Notes under the pieces: model-generated
Database searches by the model: none
The model's input: the letters and a program-made list of their open reading frames with translations, nothing else
What the model was told of the DNA's origin: nothing
Translations under genes and position numbers: made by a program
From: a virus
IMG/VR virus record: IMGVR_UViG_3300020166_001708
Coordinates: 1-46,371 of that record
Length of the DNA: 46,371 bases
Strand: one strand, 5' to 3'
Shown: positions 8,079 to 16,276 of the stretch, piece by piece
Layout of the letters: every line of letters begins with the position of its first letter
How positions within the stretch are numbered: the first letter of the stretch is position 1

Positions 8079-8513
8079 TTAGCGCCTTTTGCTGGGAATT
8101 GCATAAAATCCAACAACCATAAAGCATAAATCCATAAAGGACGAGAGCATCAAGCCTCCAGTCATTTGAACCAACTCCCAGTCTTTAGCTCCGAATATCC
8201 AACTAAAAAATCCCCATCTAGTTCCTTCTCCTTTTGGCACTATCAGATTATAGGTTATGTCTGGGTTGTGGGCATAGTAAATCATCAAGTAACACATAGT
8301 GAAGGTTATTGACATAAAAAGTATACGTCTTGAGATTTTCACGAAGGGGTCGCTGGCTTGAGCAGATTGGTTTTTGCAAATAGCATCAAACATAGCTGCA
8401 TCTTTGGCAGCTATAAAGAGTTGGTCTTGGCGTTTTTGCTCAAGCCAAGAATTAATTAAATTGCAGAGCAGCTTGATTCCTGCTCCAAGAATTGTATTTA
8501 ATATAGGCCCCAT
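8079..8513 (-). CDS. Holin-like membrane protein
   Basis: 144 residues with an N-terminal amphipathic region (LNTILGAGIKLLCNLINSW), a basic/charged linker (LEQKRQDQLFIAAKD), and two clear transmembrane segments: about 63-85 (ILFMSITFTMCYLMIYYAH) and about 116-138 (MTGGLMLSSFMDLCFMVVGF). It ends in a basic tail PSKRR. This layout resembles phage holins with an N-terminal amphipathic or third membrane helix. It probably forms lysis pores, but no endolysin is evident next to it. It overlaps the next small gene by 1 nt at ATGA-like spacing. Confidence 0.55.
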   Translation of the reverse strand: MGPILNTILGAGIKLLCNLINSWLEQKRQDQLFIAAKDAAMFDAICKNQSAQASDPFVKISRRILFMSITFTMCYLMIYYAHNPDITYNLIVPKGEGTRWGFFSWIFGAKDWELVQMTGGLMLSSFMDLCFMVVGFYAIPSKRR

Positions 8514-8707
8514 CAGTCCGGAAGCTTATCGTAGTCAGCCTTGCTGCAGAATTTAGTCAGCTTAGTGCCGTCTTCATCTACCGCTTTTAAGGCGTATCTT
8601 ATCGATTGCTTTCCGGTCTTGGTTGTTTTTTCGTAAGCGTGTTTGGAAACGCTAGACTCTTCAACTGAGACTTTCTTTTTCTTTTTTACGTTGTAGAATT
8701 CGATCAT
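8513..8707 (-). CDS. Conserved-looking small basic protein
   Basis: 64 residues: MIEFYNVKKKKKVSVEE, then a region KQSIRYALKAVDEDGTKLTK and the end FCSKADYDKLPD. The Lys-rich N-terminus and Y-x-L-K-A-V-D-x-DG-x-K strand pattern suggest a small beta-rich fold. I have an impression of similar proteins in marine myophages but cannot name a function. ATG start; the upstream AGTGTA element lies 8 nt before the ATG. Confidence 0.6.
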   Translation of the reverse strand: MIEFYNVKKKKKVSVEESSVSKHAYEKTTKTGKQSIRYALKAVDEDGTKLTKFCSKADYDKLPD

Positions 8708-8715
8708 AGTAAAAG

Positions 8716-8724
8716 TATTTACAC
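8716..8724 (-). promoter_or_regulatory. AGTGTA-type -10 element
   Basis: AAGTG plus TAAATA on the minus strand, ending 8 nt before the ATG at 8707. It lies immediately after the stop of the GDP-mannose epimerase gene. Confidence 0.4.
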
Positions 8725-9717
8725 TTAATACCCTGATGAGTCACTGCAATTTTGCATCTGATCGTAAATCCAGGCATAAGTTTTCTCGAGTCCGTCTTGT
8801 AGGGTGATTGATGGAGCCCATCCAAGCACCTCTTTGATCATTTCATTGTCGCTATTTCGACCACGAACTCCTTGCGGCGCATCAAGATTGTAGTTTCTTT
8901 TTAATTTAATCCCGCCAATACCTTCAGCTATATCAACCAGCTGATTGATTGAAACCATTTCGTCACTACCTAAATTCAATGGACGAGTGTCGCCTTTTTC
9001 CCACATCAAGTCCATTCCGGTTATACAATCGTCGATATACATAAAAGAACGAGTTTGCTCGCCATCACCCCAGATTTCAATTTCATGATTGCCGCTCATC
9101 TTAGCGTCAATAACCTTACGGCAAATAGCTGCTGGAGCTTTTTCGCGGCCTCCGCGCCATGTGCCATAAGGGCCATAAACGTTGTGGTATCGACAGACCC
9201 TAGAATCAATATTAAAGTCCTTGCCGTAGTAAGAAGTTAAAATCTCGCTAAAGAGTTTCTCCCAGCCATATCCATCTTCCGGATTTGCCGGGTATGCAGT
9301 GTGCTCTTTTAAGCCCTGTGAGGCAGCATCTTTAATGTCAGACTGAATCTCTTGAGGGTAAATGCAGGCAGAGGAGCTATAGAGTATTTCTTTGACCCCG
9401 TTGTCTCTGGCAGCCATAAGGATGTGCGCCTGGATTAAAACTGATTCCATGCAAAGAGCATGATTGTTTTGAATGAAACCCATGCCACCCATGTTACAAG
9501 CAAGATTGTAGATTCGCTCAACACCTTTTGATAGATTGTAACAATGGTGCTTTTCCCCAAGATCACAGTCAAAATGATTTTCAGCAGCATCAAAAGTTTG
9601 ATACCACTCTTCTGATGGTTTAATATCGGCAGCAATAACTTCGTGCCCTTGCGCTAATAAATCTTTAACTAAATAACCGGCAATAAAGCCGCCCGCTCCT
9701 CCAACTAATATTTTCAT
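8725..9717 (-). CDS. GDP-mannose 3,5-epimerase-like SDR enzyme
   Basis: 330 residues, extended SDR fold. The NAD site is GGAGGFIAGYL (6-16). Motifs close to those of plant GDP-mannose 3,5-epimerase are NMGGMGFIQNNH, SSSACIYP, DGYGWEKL (Tyr-x3-Lys catalytic pair), YGTWRGGREKAPAAICRK, WGDGEQTRSFMYIDDC and NLGSDEMVS. The predicted reaction is GDP-D-mannose to GDP-L-galactose (or GDP-L-gulose). It supplies a donor to the glycosyltransferases upstream in the same operon, of which it is the last gene. Other epimerases of the family are possible, but the GME-specific segments are unusually well kept. Confidence 0.8.
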   Translation of the reverse strand: MKILVGGAGGFIAGYLVKDLLAQGHEVIAADIKPSEEWYQTFDAAENHFDCDLGEKHHCYNLSKGVERIYNLACNMGGMGFIQNNHALCMESVLIQAHILMAARDNGVKEILYSSSACIYPQEIQSDIKDAASQGLKEHTAYPANPEDGYGWEKLFSEILTSYYGKDFNIDSRVCRYHNVYGPYGTWRGGREKAPAAICRKVIDAKMSGNHEIEIWGDGEQTRSFMYIDDCITGMDLMWEKGDTRPLNLGSDEMVSINQLVDIAEGIGGIKLKRNYNLDAPQGVRGRNSDNEMIKEVLGWAPSITLQDGLEKTYAWIYDQMQNCSDSSGY

Positions 9718-10280
9718 TTTTTTGTTAATACGAATTGATATTCTATGATTTCAAAATTTTCTATTTCGTCAAAAAAGTCTTCTAAGAATGAATCTACTGC
9801 AGGTATAACGCCAAAGTCAAGAAGCCTAATTTGAGCATCATCATCTTGGTAGGCGTTTCCGCACATTGTTCCGCCAGGCTTTAATTTTGTCCACCAATTT
9901 TCTAAATCCTGCTGAATGAAAGAATATGAATGATTCGCGTCAAGATAAATCCAGTCAAACGAGCCATCTTCGAAGTCATCAAGTGCATCAATTGAGTATT
10001 TTTCAATAATTTCCACACGATTGTCTGAAGAGAATTTATTAACGACGTTTTGCTTGATCAAATCTAATTCACCCTGATCAATTGCGTGCCATCTAGCTGG
10101 AATATCCATTATGCTAACCCATGAATCAACTAAATAAAGCTTACTTGGGTCCATCTTCAGCATGAATTCAGAAAAGTCGCCCCTGAATACACCTATTTCT
10201 GCGCAAACATCTCCTGGTTTAATCTTTTCCAGCAGAGAAAGCCTGGAATCATCTAGTTCGAATTCGTATGGTAATGGCAT
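9714..10280 (-). CDS. Class I SAM-dependent methyltransferase
   Basis: 188 residues. Motif I is CAEIGVFRGDFSEFM, followed by LYLVDSW (acidic residue for the SAM ribose), SFDWIYLDANHSYSF and GGTMCGNAYQDD. This matches the Methyltransf_24 type often found in glycan clusters, where it O-methylates sugars. It is a clear paralog of the methyltransferase at 10876-11418 (same order IGV-x-GD, WIYLDANHSY against WIYIDGNHSY). It overlaps the epimerase gene by 4 nt; the sulfotransferase between the two paralogs suggests local duplication. Confidence 0.75.
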   Translation of the reverse strand: MPLPYEFELDDSRLSLLEKIKPGDVCAEIGVFRGDFSEFMLKMDPSKLYLVDSWVSIMDIPARWHAIDQGELDLIKQNVVNKFSSDNRVEIIEKYSIDALDDFEDGSFDWIYLDANHSYSFIQQDLENWWTKLKPGGTMCGNAYQDDDAQIRLLDFGVIPAVDSFLEDFFDEIENFEIIEYQFVLTKK

Positions 10281-10285
10281 TTTAT

Positions 10286-10879
10286 TTAAAATTTGTAGTT
10301 ATATTTTTTTATGTCTTCTTTGTATGTATTATACACAATATTCTTGCTATCTTCTACGTATAATTCTCTATAGTCTTTATTGTTTGTTGAGTTTGTTTTT
10401 GGTAGGTTCTTTATTGGAAGGTTTAATTTGGATCTAATGCTGAAGTAATCATGCTGTATGTTCTCGTGTCGACCAATAAAATCAACAGGCTCATCTAGGA
10501 AATAAGAGAACGGTTGAAAGTGGATGCCGGACTCATAAGAGCCATCTTCTCTTTTCATTAGCTGCTTAAAGTCGTCTATGTGATTAACAAAACCACTGAA
10601 GTCTAGTTCGTTAGCTAGGTCAGCTATAATGCTATTTCTTTTGTACCATCTATGGCCCGGAACTAATTTTTGAAAATACCTATAAGCGGAAGCAACCCTA
10701 TCGTATGGATTTCGAATAAACGTAAAAGAAAAATAACCTTGGCCGATGTAATCAAAATGACAAGAAGCTGGACTATGCCCAGAAAAACCCACAGAAGTTA
10801 ATTTTAAGTCAAGATTAATTGAACTGCCGGCACACTTAGGAATATGCACGAAGACGCACTTCAACTTTTCTGAAATCAT
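10286..10879 (-). CDS. Sulfotransferase family protein (1)
   Basis: 197 residues. The PAPS-binding 5'-phosphosulfate loop is VFVHIPKCAGSS near the N-terminus and the 3'-phosphate motif FTFIRNPYDRVASAYR follows about 45 residues later, as in Sulfotransfer_2 family carbohydrate sulfotransferases. It should move sulfate from PAPS to a sugar hydroxyl in the host cytoplasm; PAPS must come from the host, as no PAPS synthesis gene is visible. Cytoplasmic, with no signal or TM segment. ATG start, with an ATGA overlap to the upstream methyltransferase. Confidence 0.8.
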   Translation of the reverse strand: MISEKLKCVFVHIPKCAGSSINLDLKLTSVGFSGHSPASCHFDYIGQGYFSFTFIRNPYDRVASAYRYFQKLVPGHRWYKRNSIIADLANELDFSGFVNHIDDFKQLMKREDGSYESGIHFQPFSYFLDEPVDFIGRHENIQHDYFSIRSKLNLPIKNLPKTNSTNNKDYRELYVEDSKNIVYNTYKEDIKKYNYKF

Positions 10880-11418
10880 TTCTTCTGGAAAACAAATTGA
10901 TCTTTAATTAATTCCGAATGATTAATTTCGGATTCGCGCTCTTGTCTGAACTCGTCAACAGCCTGCACGATGCCGAATTGCAATTCTTCAACTTGATATT
11001 TTCCTTCGATATAGTCATCGCCGCACAAATAGCCTCCGCTTTTAAGTTTTGGCCACCAGCCATTAAGGTCTTCTTTTACGAATTCATAGCTGTGATTGCC
11101 GTCAATATAAATCCAATCTACAGAACCGTCTTTAATGTCAGTCATTGCGTCAGCGGAAAATTTCCGTATCAATTTAACCTTTTTGTTAAAGAAGAACCTC
11201 CTCTTTACCGTGTTATAAATATCATCTAAGTTTTTTTGCTCAGTATTATGAAGACGGCCTTCTACATCGTTGATAGTTTGCCAAGGATCAATCAAGTAAA
11301 GCTCAGAAATTGGAAGCTGAGCGATATGCCTAGACAAATCACCCTTCCAAACTCCAACCTCCACACAAACTGCGTCGTTTTTAATAAATTGCAATACTCC
11401 TTTGTTTCCTAAGCTCAT
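10876..11418 (-). CDS. Class I SAM-dependent methyltransferase (paralog)
   Basis: 180 residues; same layout as the 9714-10280 protein: VCVEVGVWKGDLSRHIA, LYLIDPWQTI, VDWIYIDGNHSYEFV and LKSGGYLCGDDYIEG. Probably a sugar or small-molecule O-methyltransferase for the glycan. The C-terminal ends of the two paralogs also match (DQFVFQKK against YQFVLTKK), so they are full-length duplicates that have diverged rather than a fragment. ATG start. Confidence 0.75.
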   Translation of the reverse strand: MSLGNKGVLQFIKNDAVCVEVGVWKGDLSRHIAQLPISELYLIDPWQTINDVEGRLHNTEQKNLDDIYNTVKRRFFFNKKVKLIRKFSADAMTDIKDGSVDWIYIDGNHSYEFVKEDLNGWWPKLKSGGYLCGDDYIEGKYQVEELQFGIVQAVDEFRQERESEINHSELIKDQFVFQKK

Positions 11419-11420
11419 TT

Positions 11421-12125
11421 TTAATCCTTATATATCATTGTTTTTTCACATTCAGGTAGTTTTGGTATTTTAAAACCATCCTTACTCATATTATACACTA
11501 AATTTTTTGTCATTTTGCCGGCATCCAGAGATTCAGCCATGTTGATTTGATTACTACTGGTGGCGTATAGATCTTTGACTGGCTTGAAGTTCATTATCGG
11601 ATAAAGCTTTAATAGTGGGTAGTGCTCTTCTAATCTTTCGTTCAGGTACAAATATTCGATCACCTCTTTCTTGAGCAATTGTGGTTGGAATATCTGGTGA
11701 TGATTTTTCTTTTGTATTAATTCAAGCTCACCGAATTTTTTTTTGATATTTGTATATGAAGTTTCAGCGTCAGCGTTTTTTGTAAACATAAAGCCGCCAA
11801 TATTCGAGGCGTTAAATTGATAAAGGTCTTTTATTATTTGTTTGTTTTTAAAATCCAATATGTATTTGTCATCTTGCGCCCACCATATAAATTCATTAGG
11901 CTGAGCTATTGATAAAAGAGTGCGAATAGTTGGCTTAACTCTGCTATCAGTCTGCAATAGCTTGATTTTGTCGGAGCCGTATTTTTCTACTAAATGATCA
12001 GGTTTAGTATTATTCCATGGAACGTAAAAAACAAAAGGATTATCTGGCCAACATTTAAAGTATGTATATAAGACATATTCCAGGATCGGCATATTCCGAT
12101 CAAAAGTAAAACATAGCGCTTTCAT
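11421..12125 (-). CDS. Putative glycosyltransferase (GT-A-like)
   Basis: 234 residues, no close family recognised. The N-terminus MKALCFTFDRNMPILEYVLY looks like the first Rossmann strand of a GT-A enzyme, and WWAQDDKYILD offers an acidic D-D pair where the metal-binding DxD is expected. Length and operon position between sulfotransferase and methyltransferase genes fit a sugar transferase. No signal peptide or TM. It could also be an accessory protein without activity. Confidence 0.5.
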   Translation of the reverse strand: MKALCFTFDRNMPILEYVLYTYFKCWPDNPFVFYVPWNNTKPDHLVEKYGSDKIKLLQTDSRVKPTIRTLLSIAQPNEFIWWAQDDKYILDFKNKQIIKDLYQFNASNIGGFMFTKNADAETSYTNIKKKFGELELIQKKNHHQIFQPQLLKKEVIEYLYLNERLEEHYPLLKLYPIMNFKPVKDLYATSSNQINMAESLDAGKMTKNLVYNMSKDGFKIPKLPECEKTMIYKD

Positions 12126-12718
12126 TTATTAATAAACTCATAGCCAAAATAATCAATTTCTTCTTTGTACATCTCCCCTACTTTCTTTACAGAATATTCG
12201 TTATAATAATTACTATAATGATTGTGGCTGGATTGATTTAATTTCGGGAGCGATATATTATTAGTGACACCGATACTATCCAAAGCAAAAAATAAGTGCT
12301 CTTCTATATTTTCAAACCTTCCGATAAAGTTATAGAAAGAAGGGTTTTTTAATTGAAAAAATTGAGAACGCGCATGCCATAAAATATTTTTTTGGGGTAA
12401 TGGATACTTTCTTATAAAAGTATTGAAGTCATTAATGTTTGGAAATCTTCCCGAATCAGAAAAAGGAAGAGCATGCTTTTTCCAAACCGAAACTATTCGG
12501 TCCCAAGGATTTCGGACAAAAGAAAATTTATAATAATCATCAATATGATCAGCGTATTTTTTTTTGGCTTGGTCAAATAAACTAACAGAGTGTTGATTCT
12601 GGTAAAAAGCTTCTCTAGAACTCTTCTGAAAGCCGCAAGATGCTAAAACGCGCTCAATGGAAGTTCCCCCACATTTGGGCATATGAAAAAACAAGGCTTT
12701 ATGCTCGTGAGAAATCAT
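12122..12718 (-). CDS. Sulfotransferase family protein (2)
   Basis: 198 residues. 5'-PSB loop ALFFHMPKCGGTSIERVL and 3'-PB motif FSFVRNPWDRIVSVWKKH, the Sulfotransfer_2 signature. A later FIGRFENIEEHL segment is shared with the copies at 21405 and, in part, 10286. Predicted to sulfate a glycan using PAPS. It overlaps both neighbours by 4 nt, placing it inside the glycosyltransferase operon rather than as an insertion. Confidence 0.8.
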   Translation of the reverse strand: MISHEHKALFFHMPKCGGTSIERVLASCGFQKSSREAFYQNQHSVSLFDQAKKKYADHIDDYYKFSFVRNPWDRIVSVWKKHALPFSDSGRFPNINDFNTFIRKYPLPQKNILWHARSQFFQLKNPSFYNFIGRFENIEEHLFFALDSIGVTNNISLPKLNQSSHNHYSNYYNEYSVKKVGEMYKEEIDYFGYEFINK

Positions 12719-13491
12719 AATTCTGGCAAATAATAATCAGGGAACCAGTCTTGCTTGCACTTGCTGGTTCTGTACATTTTAATTTCAGGATTGATGATCT
12801 TTGCCCAACTCGAAAATGCGGATTGATTTTTAAGTACATACTTGCATCGAGAAAGAACGAGCATTTCTGCTACAGCATTTTTTGTTAATTCTAACTTGTT
12901 GTCAAGTGTTTTTTGAGATAAATGGAAAACTGGTTCAATGTTAGTGAAAAACACAGGGACATTAAGCATTTTTAAGATTTCATTTTTTAAAAATTCCTTT
13001 AGAGCAACTTCATCAGACAAAACAAAAACGCTTTCAAAATCATAGCGCTCAGCAAAAAGTTTTATTTTTTCAATGTAAGCATAATTATCTATAGGAACAT
13101 TCTCCTTGTCATTCTTTCTAGACTTATCATTGCCTCGAAAATGTATACCAAGACAATTATCGAAAGGTTTGCAAATTTCAAAAGACAAATCAATAATGCT
13201 TTGATTCAATTCAAAATAATGATTAAAGTAAAAGCTTGCCTCATTGAAGTCGGTATACTGATATCTTTCTATATCTAGCAGGTTTACAGTTTCACCTGGA
13301 TTTGCGTTTTGTTTTTTAGGCTCAATAATATGAGGGATAATCCTATCTTGGTCCGAAGGGTTTCCATGGTTTACGTTTCTAATATCCCAATGAGGGTATA
13401 TCTTATTTTTATATAAATAAGGCAGTCTTGCGTTAATCCAGTTCATCGAGGAACCAAAAAGCCCCTCTTTGCTTTTGTTGAAGATTTTCAT
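12715..13491 (-). CDS. Fucosyltransferase-like protein (NodZ/O-FucT type, GT-B)
   Basis: 258 residues. The segment NCLGIHFRGNDKSRKNDK matches the G-I/V-H-x-R-G-x-D motif that binds GDP-fucose in NodZ, FUT8 and O-fucosyltransferase families. It is followed by VFVLSDE and, further on, VAEMLVLSRCKYVLKNQSAFS, which corresponds to the conserved C-terminal S-x-F-S region. It likely transfers L-fucose (or L-galactose) from the GDP sugars made by gmd/fcl or the GME-like enzyme in this window. The N-terminal region is shorter than in eukaryotic relatives. Confidence 0.65.
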   Translation of the reverse strand: MKIFNKSKEGLFGSSMNWINARLPYLYKNKIYPHWDIRNVNHGNPSDQDRIIPHIIEPKKQNANPGETVNLLDIERYQYTDFNEASFYFNHYFELNQSIIDLSFEICKPFDNCLGIHFRGNDKSRKNDKENVPIDNYAYIEKIKLFAERYDFESVFVLSDEVALKEFLKNEILKMLNVPVFFTNIEPVFHLSQKTLDNKLELTKNAVAEMLVLSRCKYVLKNQSAFSSWAKIINPEIKMYRTSKCKQDWFPDYYLPEL

Positions 13492-14138
13492 TTATTAATA
13501 TTAAATTTTAGCACGGGTTTGTCTTGCCATGGGTTTATTTCTACTGGTAGTATGTTGCATTTTTCTAGATATTTAGCTACTGCAAGGTCTTCATATATAT
13601 CGTAATTTCTAATTTCTGAAAGTTTATAAAAATTTTTCCACTTGTTTAAGGCTTTAGAACTAAGGAAATATGTTGTGCCGCCATCCATCCAGTCGGGGTA
13701 TCTTCCATTATATCTTTTGTTGAACCAGGGCGAGTCTTCTCTTACTCTTCCGATATGCCAACCACGCTTACCTTCTCCACTTTTTAGTTTGAATCCAGCG
13801 TAGTTTAGGCCGTTGAGCGAGTTAACTAATGCTTCTTGGCGCCCTTCGTTCCAGCGCATGAAATCAACATCATCATCTATTTTCCAGAAGTAATCATAGC
13901 TGTTAGCGTATCCGTTATCTGCTAAATATCCATAGATAGCAAACATTTTTTCTGGCAGGTCTTCGTATAAATCACGGCATTTTAATTGAATAACATTTTC
14001 TTCTAACTGTTTTTCCTCTTCGCCGCCAACAAAAATTAAATAATCACCAAGATTCCATTTATTGACGCGAGCCTTTATATCTTCAACTCTATGAATATAT
14101 TTATGACAACAGACGAAAATTTTAAATATTTTTTTCAC
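13488..14138 (-). CDS. GT31-like galactosyltransferase
   Basis: 216 residues, GTG start overlapping the previous stop (GTGA). Motifs resemble beta-1,3-galactosyl/GlcNAc transferases: DYFWKIDDDVDF (the D-D-D metal site), DWMDGGTTYFLSSKAL, and the catalytic-type NYDIYEDLAVAKYLEK (E-D-x-x-V/A). Predicted GT-A fold sugar transferase acting in the cytoplasm. No membrane anchor, unlike the eukaryotic Golgi relatives. Confidence 0.65.
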   Translation of the reverse strand: MKKIFKIFVCCHKYIHRVEDIKARVNKWNLGDYLIFVGGEEEKQLEENVIQLKCRDLYEDLPEKMFAIYGYLADNGYANSYDYFWKIDDDVDFMRWNEGRQEALVNSLNGLNYAGFKLKSGEGKRGWHIGRVREDSPWFNKRYNGRYPDWMDGGTTYFLSSKALNKWKNFYKLSEIRNYDIYEDLAVAKYLEKCNILPVEINPWQDKPVLKFNINK

Positions 14139-14764
14139 ACTAGCCAGTGATTGAATTGTTTCATTTTGTCTATCTTTCCTTCTATAGAGTCTATGCTATT
14201 GTAATGAACAATAGATGGATTTAATCTTTTATTCCATTTATACCAGCGATATCCATTGGGGAAAGAGTCTTCATTAAGCTTGTGGACTTTTAGGCTAGAG
14301 TATTTGTCTGATTGTAATTTAGTATGGATATAATTTTGATCGCTTTGCTCACCATCTAAAACAAGTTTCTCGGTTGTGTCAAAAAGATCTACTGTTAAAT
14401 CAGAAGATTTGACCATATAAAAACCCGTGCAGAGCCTATCAAAATCATTTTGCCCAACAATATCGAAATTATCAAGTAATCCATGCATGTATTCTATGGG
14501 ATCTTTTAGGTAGAAAATATCTAAGTCGGTGCAAAAAACAGTGTGACCTTGTTTTAATAACTGATGGGTGTGATCTAATTTTTTGTATACGGTATCCAGG
14601 AAGCCTTGACTTTGCCAGTCCCCCGATTTTGTCTCAACATTTATAACCTCAACACTGGAAATAATTGAATCAAAAGAAGATGTGTTGGCTAAGAAATTAT
14701 CGCGAATAGATTTGTATCTATTGTCTCCCGAACTAATTACAGAAATTAATTTTAAATTAGTCAT
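14135..14764 (-). CDS. GT77-like nucleotide-sugar transferase
   Basis: 209 residues when started at the ATG of MTNLKLISVISSGDN, which overlaps the upstream stop by 8 nt; a longer open frame to 14905 has no supporting features and lies wholly within the upstream gene. Motifs: FCTDLDIFYLKDPIEYM (DxD), DRLCTGFYMVKSS and GEQSDQNYIHTKL, which is the order of the nucleotide-diphospho-sugar transferase (GT77) family. Similar in layout to the protein at 19805-20530. Confidence 0.7.
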   Translation of the reverse strand: MTNLKLISVISSGDNRYKSIRDNFLANTSSFDSIISSVEVINVETKSGDWQSQGFLDTVYKKLDHTHQLLKQGHTVFCTDLDIFYLKDPIEYMHGLLDNFDIVGQNDFDRLCTGFYMVKSSDLTVDLFDTTEKLVLDGEQSDQNYIHTKLQSDKYSSLKVHKLNEDSFPNGYRWYKWNKRLNPSIVHYNSIDSIEGKIDKMKQFNHWLV

Positions 14765-15554
14765 AGGTGATATAATTTTTAAAGACAGGATAATTTTTAT
14801 CGAATTTTTCTGATTGCTTTTCGCCTTGAATGTCAAGCCCTGATTTAATTCTAAACTTAACGATATCGATATTTTGTAACAATTCGTCAACCCATTCTTC
14901 TCCATTGTGGGCGAAGCTTTTTAATTTAACGATTAAATCTTCAGTTTTCATGAACCAAGACGCATGCCAGCCAGATAATTCCTGTTTCTTGATCGGCTGG
15001 GGGAATTTAGGATGATCCCATCGCCAACCGCATTGCATGCCCCTCCAGTGGGGCATTCTTTTTTGAAGCTCCCTCCAGTAGGAGAAAATAATACTGTGAT
15101 GTTGCCATGCTCCTAGGTAGCAATCCCAGGATACGTTAAACCAATGAGGCTGGACAAGCAAGACTGTGTCTTTGGGTAACTCGTTTTTGTAGTTAGTGAT
15201 TAATTCTGTGTCTATAATTTCATCTAGATCACAAAAAGAAACGATATCTTCGTCGTTTAAGTTTAGCAATGAGACTCCTTTCAGTAATACCTCATATCTT
15301 TGGGCATATTCCCTTTTCCAGTTGTCTTTTCCTCGAGTGTTACTTTTTATATGAACTATCTTGTCGGAAAATTTAGAAAACATTTGTTTGTTCTCCTCAA
15401 AGTAAAGTGGTTTTTTATTGCCGCTGAAAGTCCATGAGTTTTCATATATAACAAACTTATCTACATAATCGTTTAATTCATGTAGCCTGAAATTAAGTAT
15501 ATCAAGCTCATTATTAAACATGAAGGCATCTATTATCTTAGGCTTTATGACCAT
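14757..15554 (-). CDS. GT17-family glycosyltransferase
   Basis: 265 residues. The N-terminus IIDAFMFNNELDILNFRLHE followed by YVDKFVIYENSWTFSGNKKP is the diagnostic start of GT17 (beta-1,4-mannosyl-glycoprotein GlcNAc transferase, MGAT3-like), and IVSFCDLDEIID gives the metal-binding motif. GT17 enzymes use UDP-GlcNAc; the donor and acceptor here are unknown. The family is mostly known from eukaryotes, some bacteria and large viruses. It overlaps the GT2 gene by 10 nt. Confidence 0.75.
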   Translation of the reverse strand: MVIKPKIIDAFMFNNELDILNFRLHELNDYVDKFVIYENSWTFSGNKKPLYFEENKQMFSKFSDKIVHIKSNTRGKDNWKREYAQRYEVLLKGVSLLNLNDEDIVSFCDLDEIIDTELITNYKNELPKDTVLLVQPHWFNVSWDCYLGAWQHHSIIFSYWRELQKRMPHWRGMQCGWRWDHPKFPQPIKKQELSGWHASWFMKTEDLIVKLKSFAHNGEEWVDELLQNIDIVKFRIKSGLDIQGEKQSEKFDKNYPVFKNYITYD

Positions 15555-16276
15555 TTTTGGTTGAAATAACTTTTACCTATTGACCGAGTTTCGTCTCTAT
15601 TGATCGTCTCATGATCAAGATGATACCCAATACAATTAGTATTAAGGATGGTATCATGCCCATCTAGTTGAGCTCGTCGGGCAAAATCAAAATCCTCTCC
15701 ACCCCAACCTTTAAACTCTTCATCTAGACCTCCCAGTTTTTTAAAAATATCAGCAGGGCAAGACCAGTTGCCGCCATACATATATCGCGGAGGTATCTTT
15801 TTACCGTGATGTAATTGTGGTTTTTTGAGCCCAGAAATGTAATCCTTTCTTCTGTCCTCTGTCGCTATTAAATCTATCGACCAAAAGTTGTGCCGTATTT
15901 TTTCTTTTGTTATAGATTTTACATAATCAATTGGTATTGATGGATAACTGCCAGCGATTAAATAGTTATTAAATTTTGAATGCTCCTCTATTCTTTTGGG
16001 GTGAGATATAATATCTGAATTACCAAAAATTAATCTATCTCCAGTTGCTAGTTCTGCGCCTCGATTCCAGATATATGCAAGCCTGTAGCCTTCATTGGGG
16101 CGGCTAAAATATTGTATTCCTTCTTTTTCTAAATATTCTATTGTGCCATCTGTTGAGCCATCATCTGCTATAATAATCTCAAAGTCTTTTTCTGTTTGAT
16201 AGCGCAAGCTCTCAATACTTAACTCGAGTGCAGATAAGTTATTGTAGGACGATAATATTATGGAGGCTTTAGGCAT
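15545..16276 (-). CDS. GT2-family glycosyltransferase
   Basis: 243 residues. Classic GT2 start ASIILSSYNNLSALELSIES, then FEIIIADDGSTDGTIEYLE, GDRLIFGNSDII (acidic motif) and GGLDEEFKGWGGEDFDFARR (the ED motif of the catalytic base). Full-length catalytic domain with no membrane segment. Forms glycosidic bonds from UDP- or GDP-sugars in the glycan operon. Highest-confidence glycosyltransferase in the cluster. Confidence 0.85.
   Translation of the reverse strand: MPKASIILSSYNNLSALELSIESLRYQTEKDFEIIIADDGSTDGTIEYLEKEGIQYFSRPNEGYRLAYIWNRGAELATGDRLIFGNSDIISHPKRIEEHSKFNNYLIAGSYPSIPIDYVKSITKEKIRHNFWSIDLIATEDRRKDYISGLKKPQLHHGKKIPPRYMYGGNWSCPADIFKKLGGLDEEFKGWGGEDFDFARRAQLDGHDTILNTNCIGYHLDHETINRDETRSIGKSYFNQKWS

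Noticed and set aside
14765-14905. N-terminal extension of the GT77-like gene at 14135
   Set aside because: The extra residues overlap the GT17 coding region and carry no motif; the ATG at 14764 gives the usual short overlap and the natural first strand of the enzyme.
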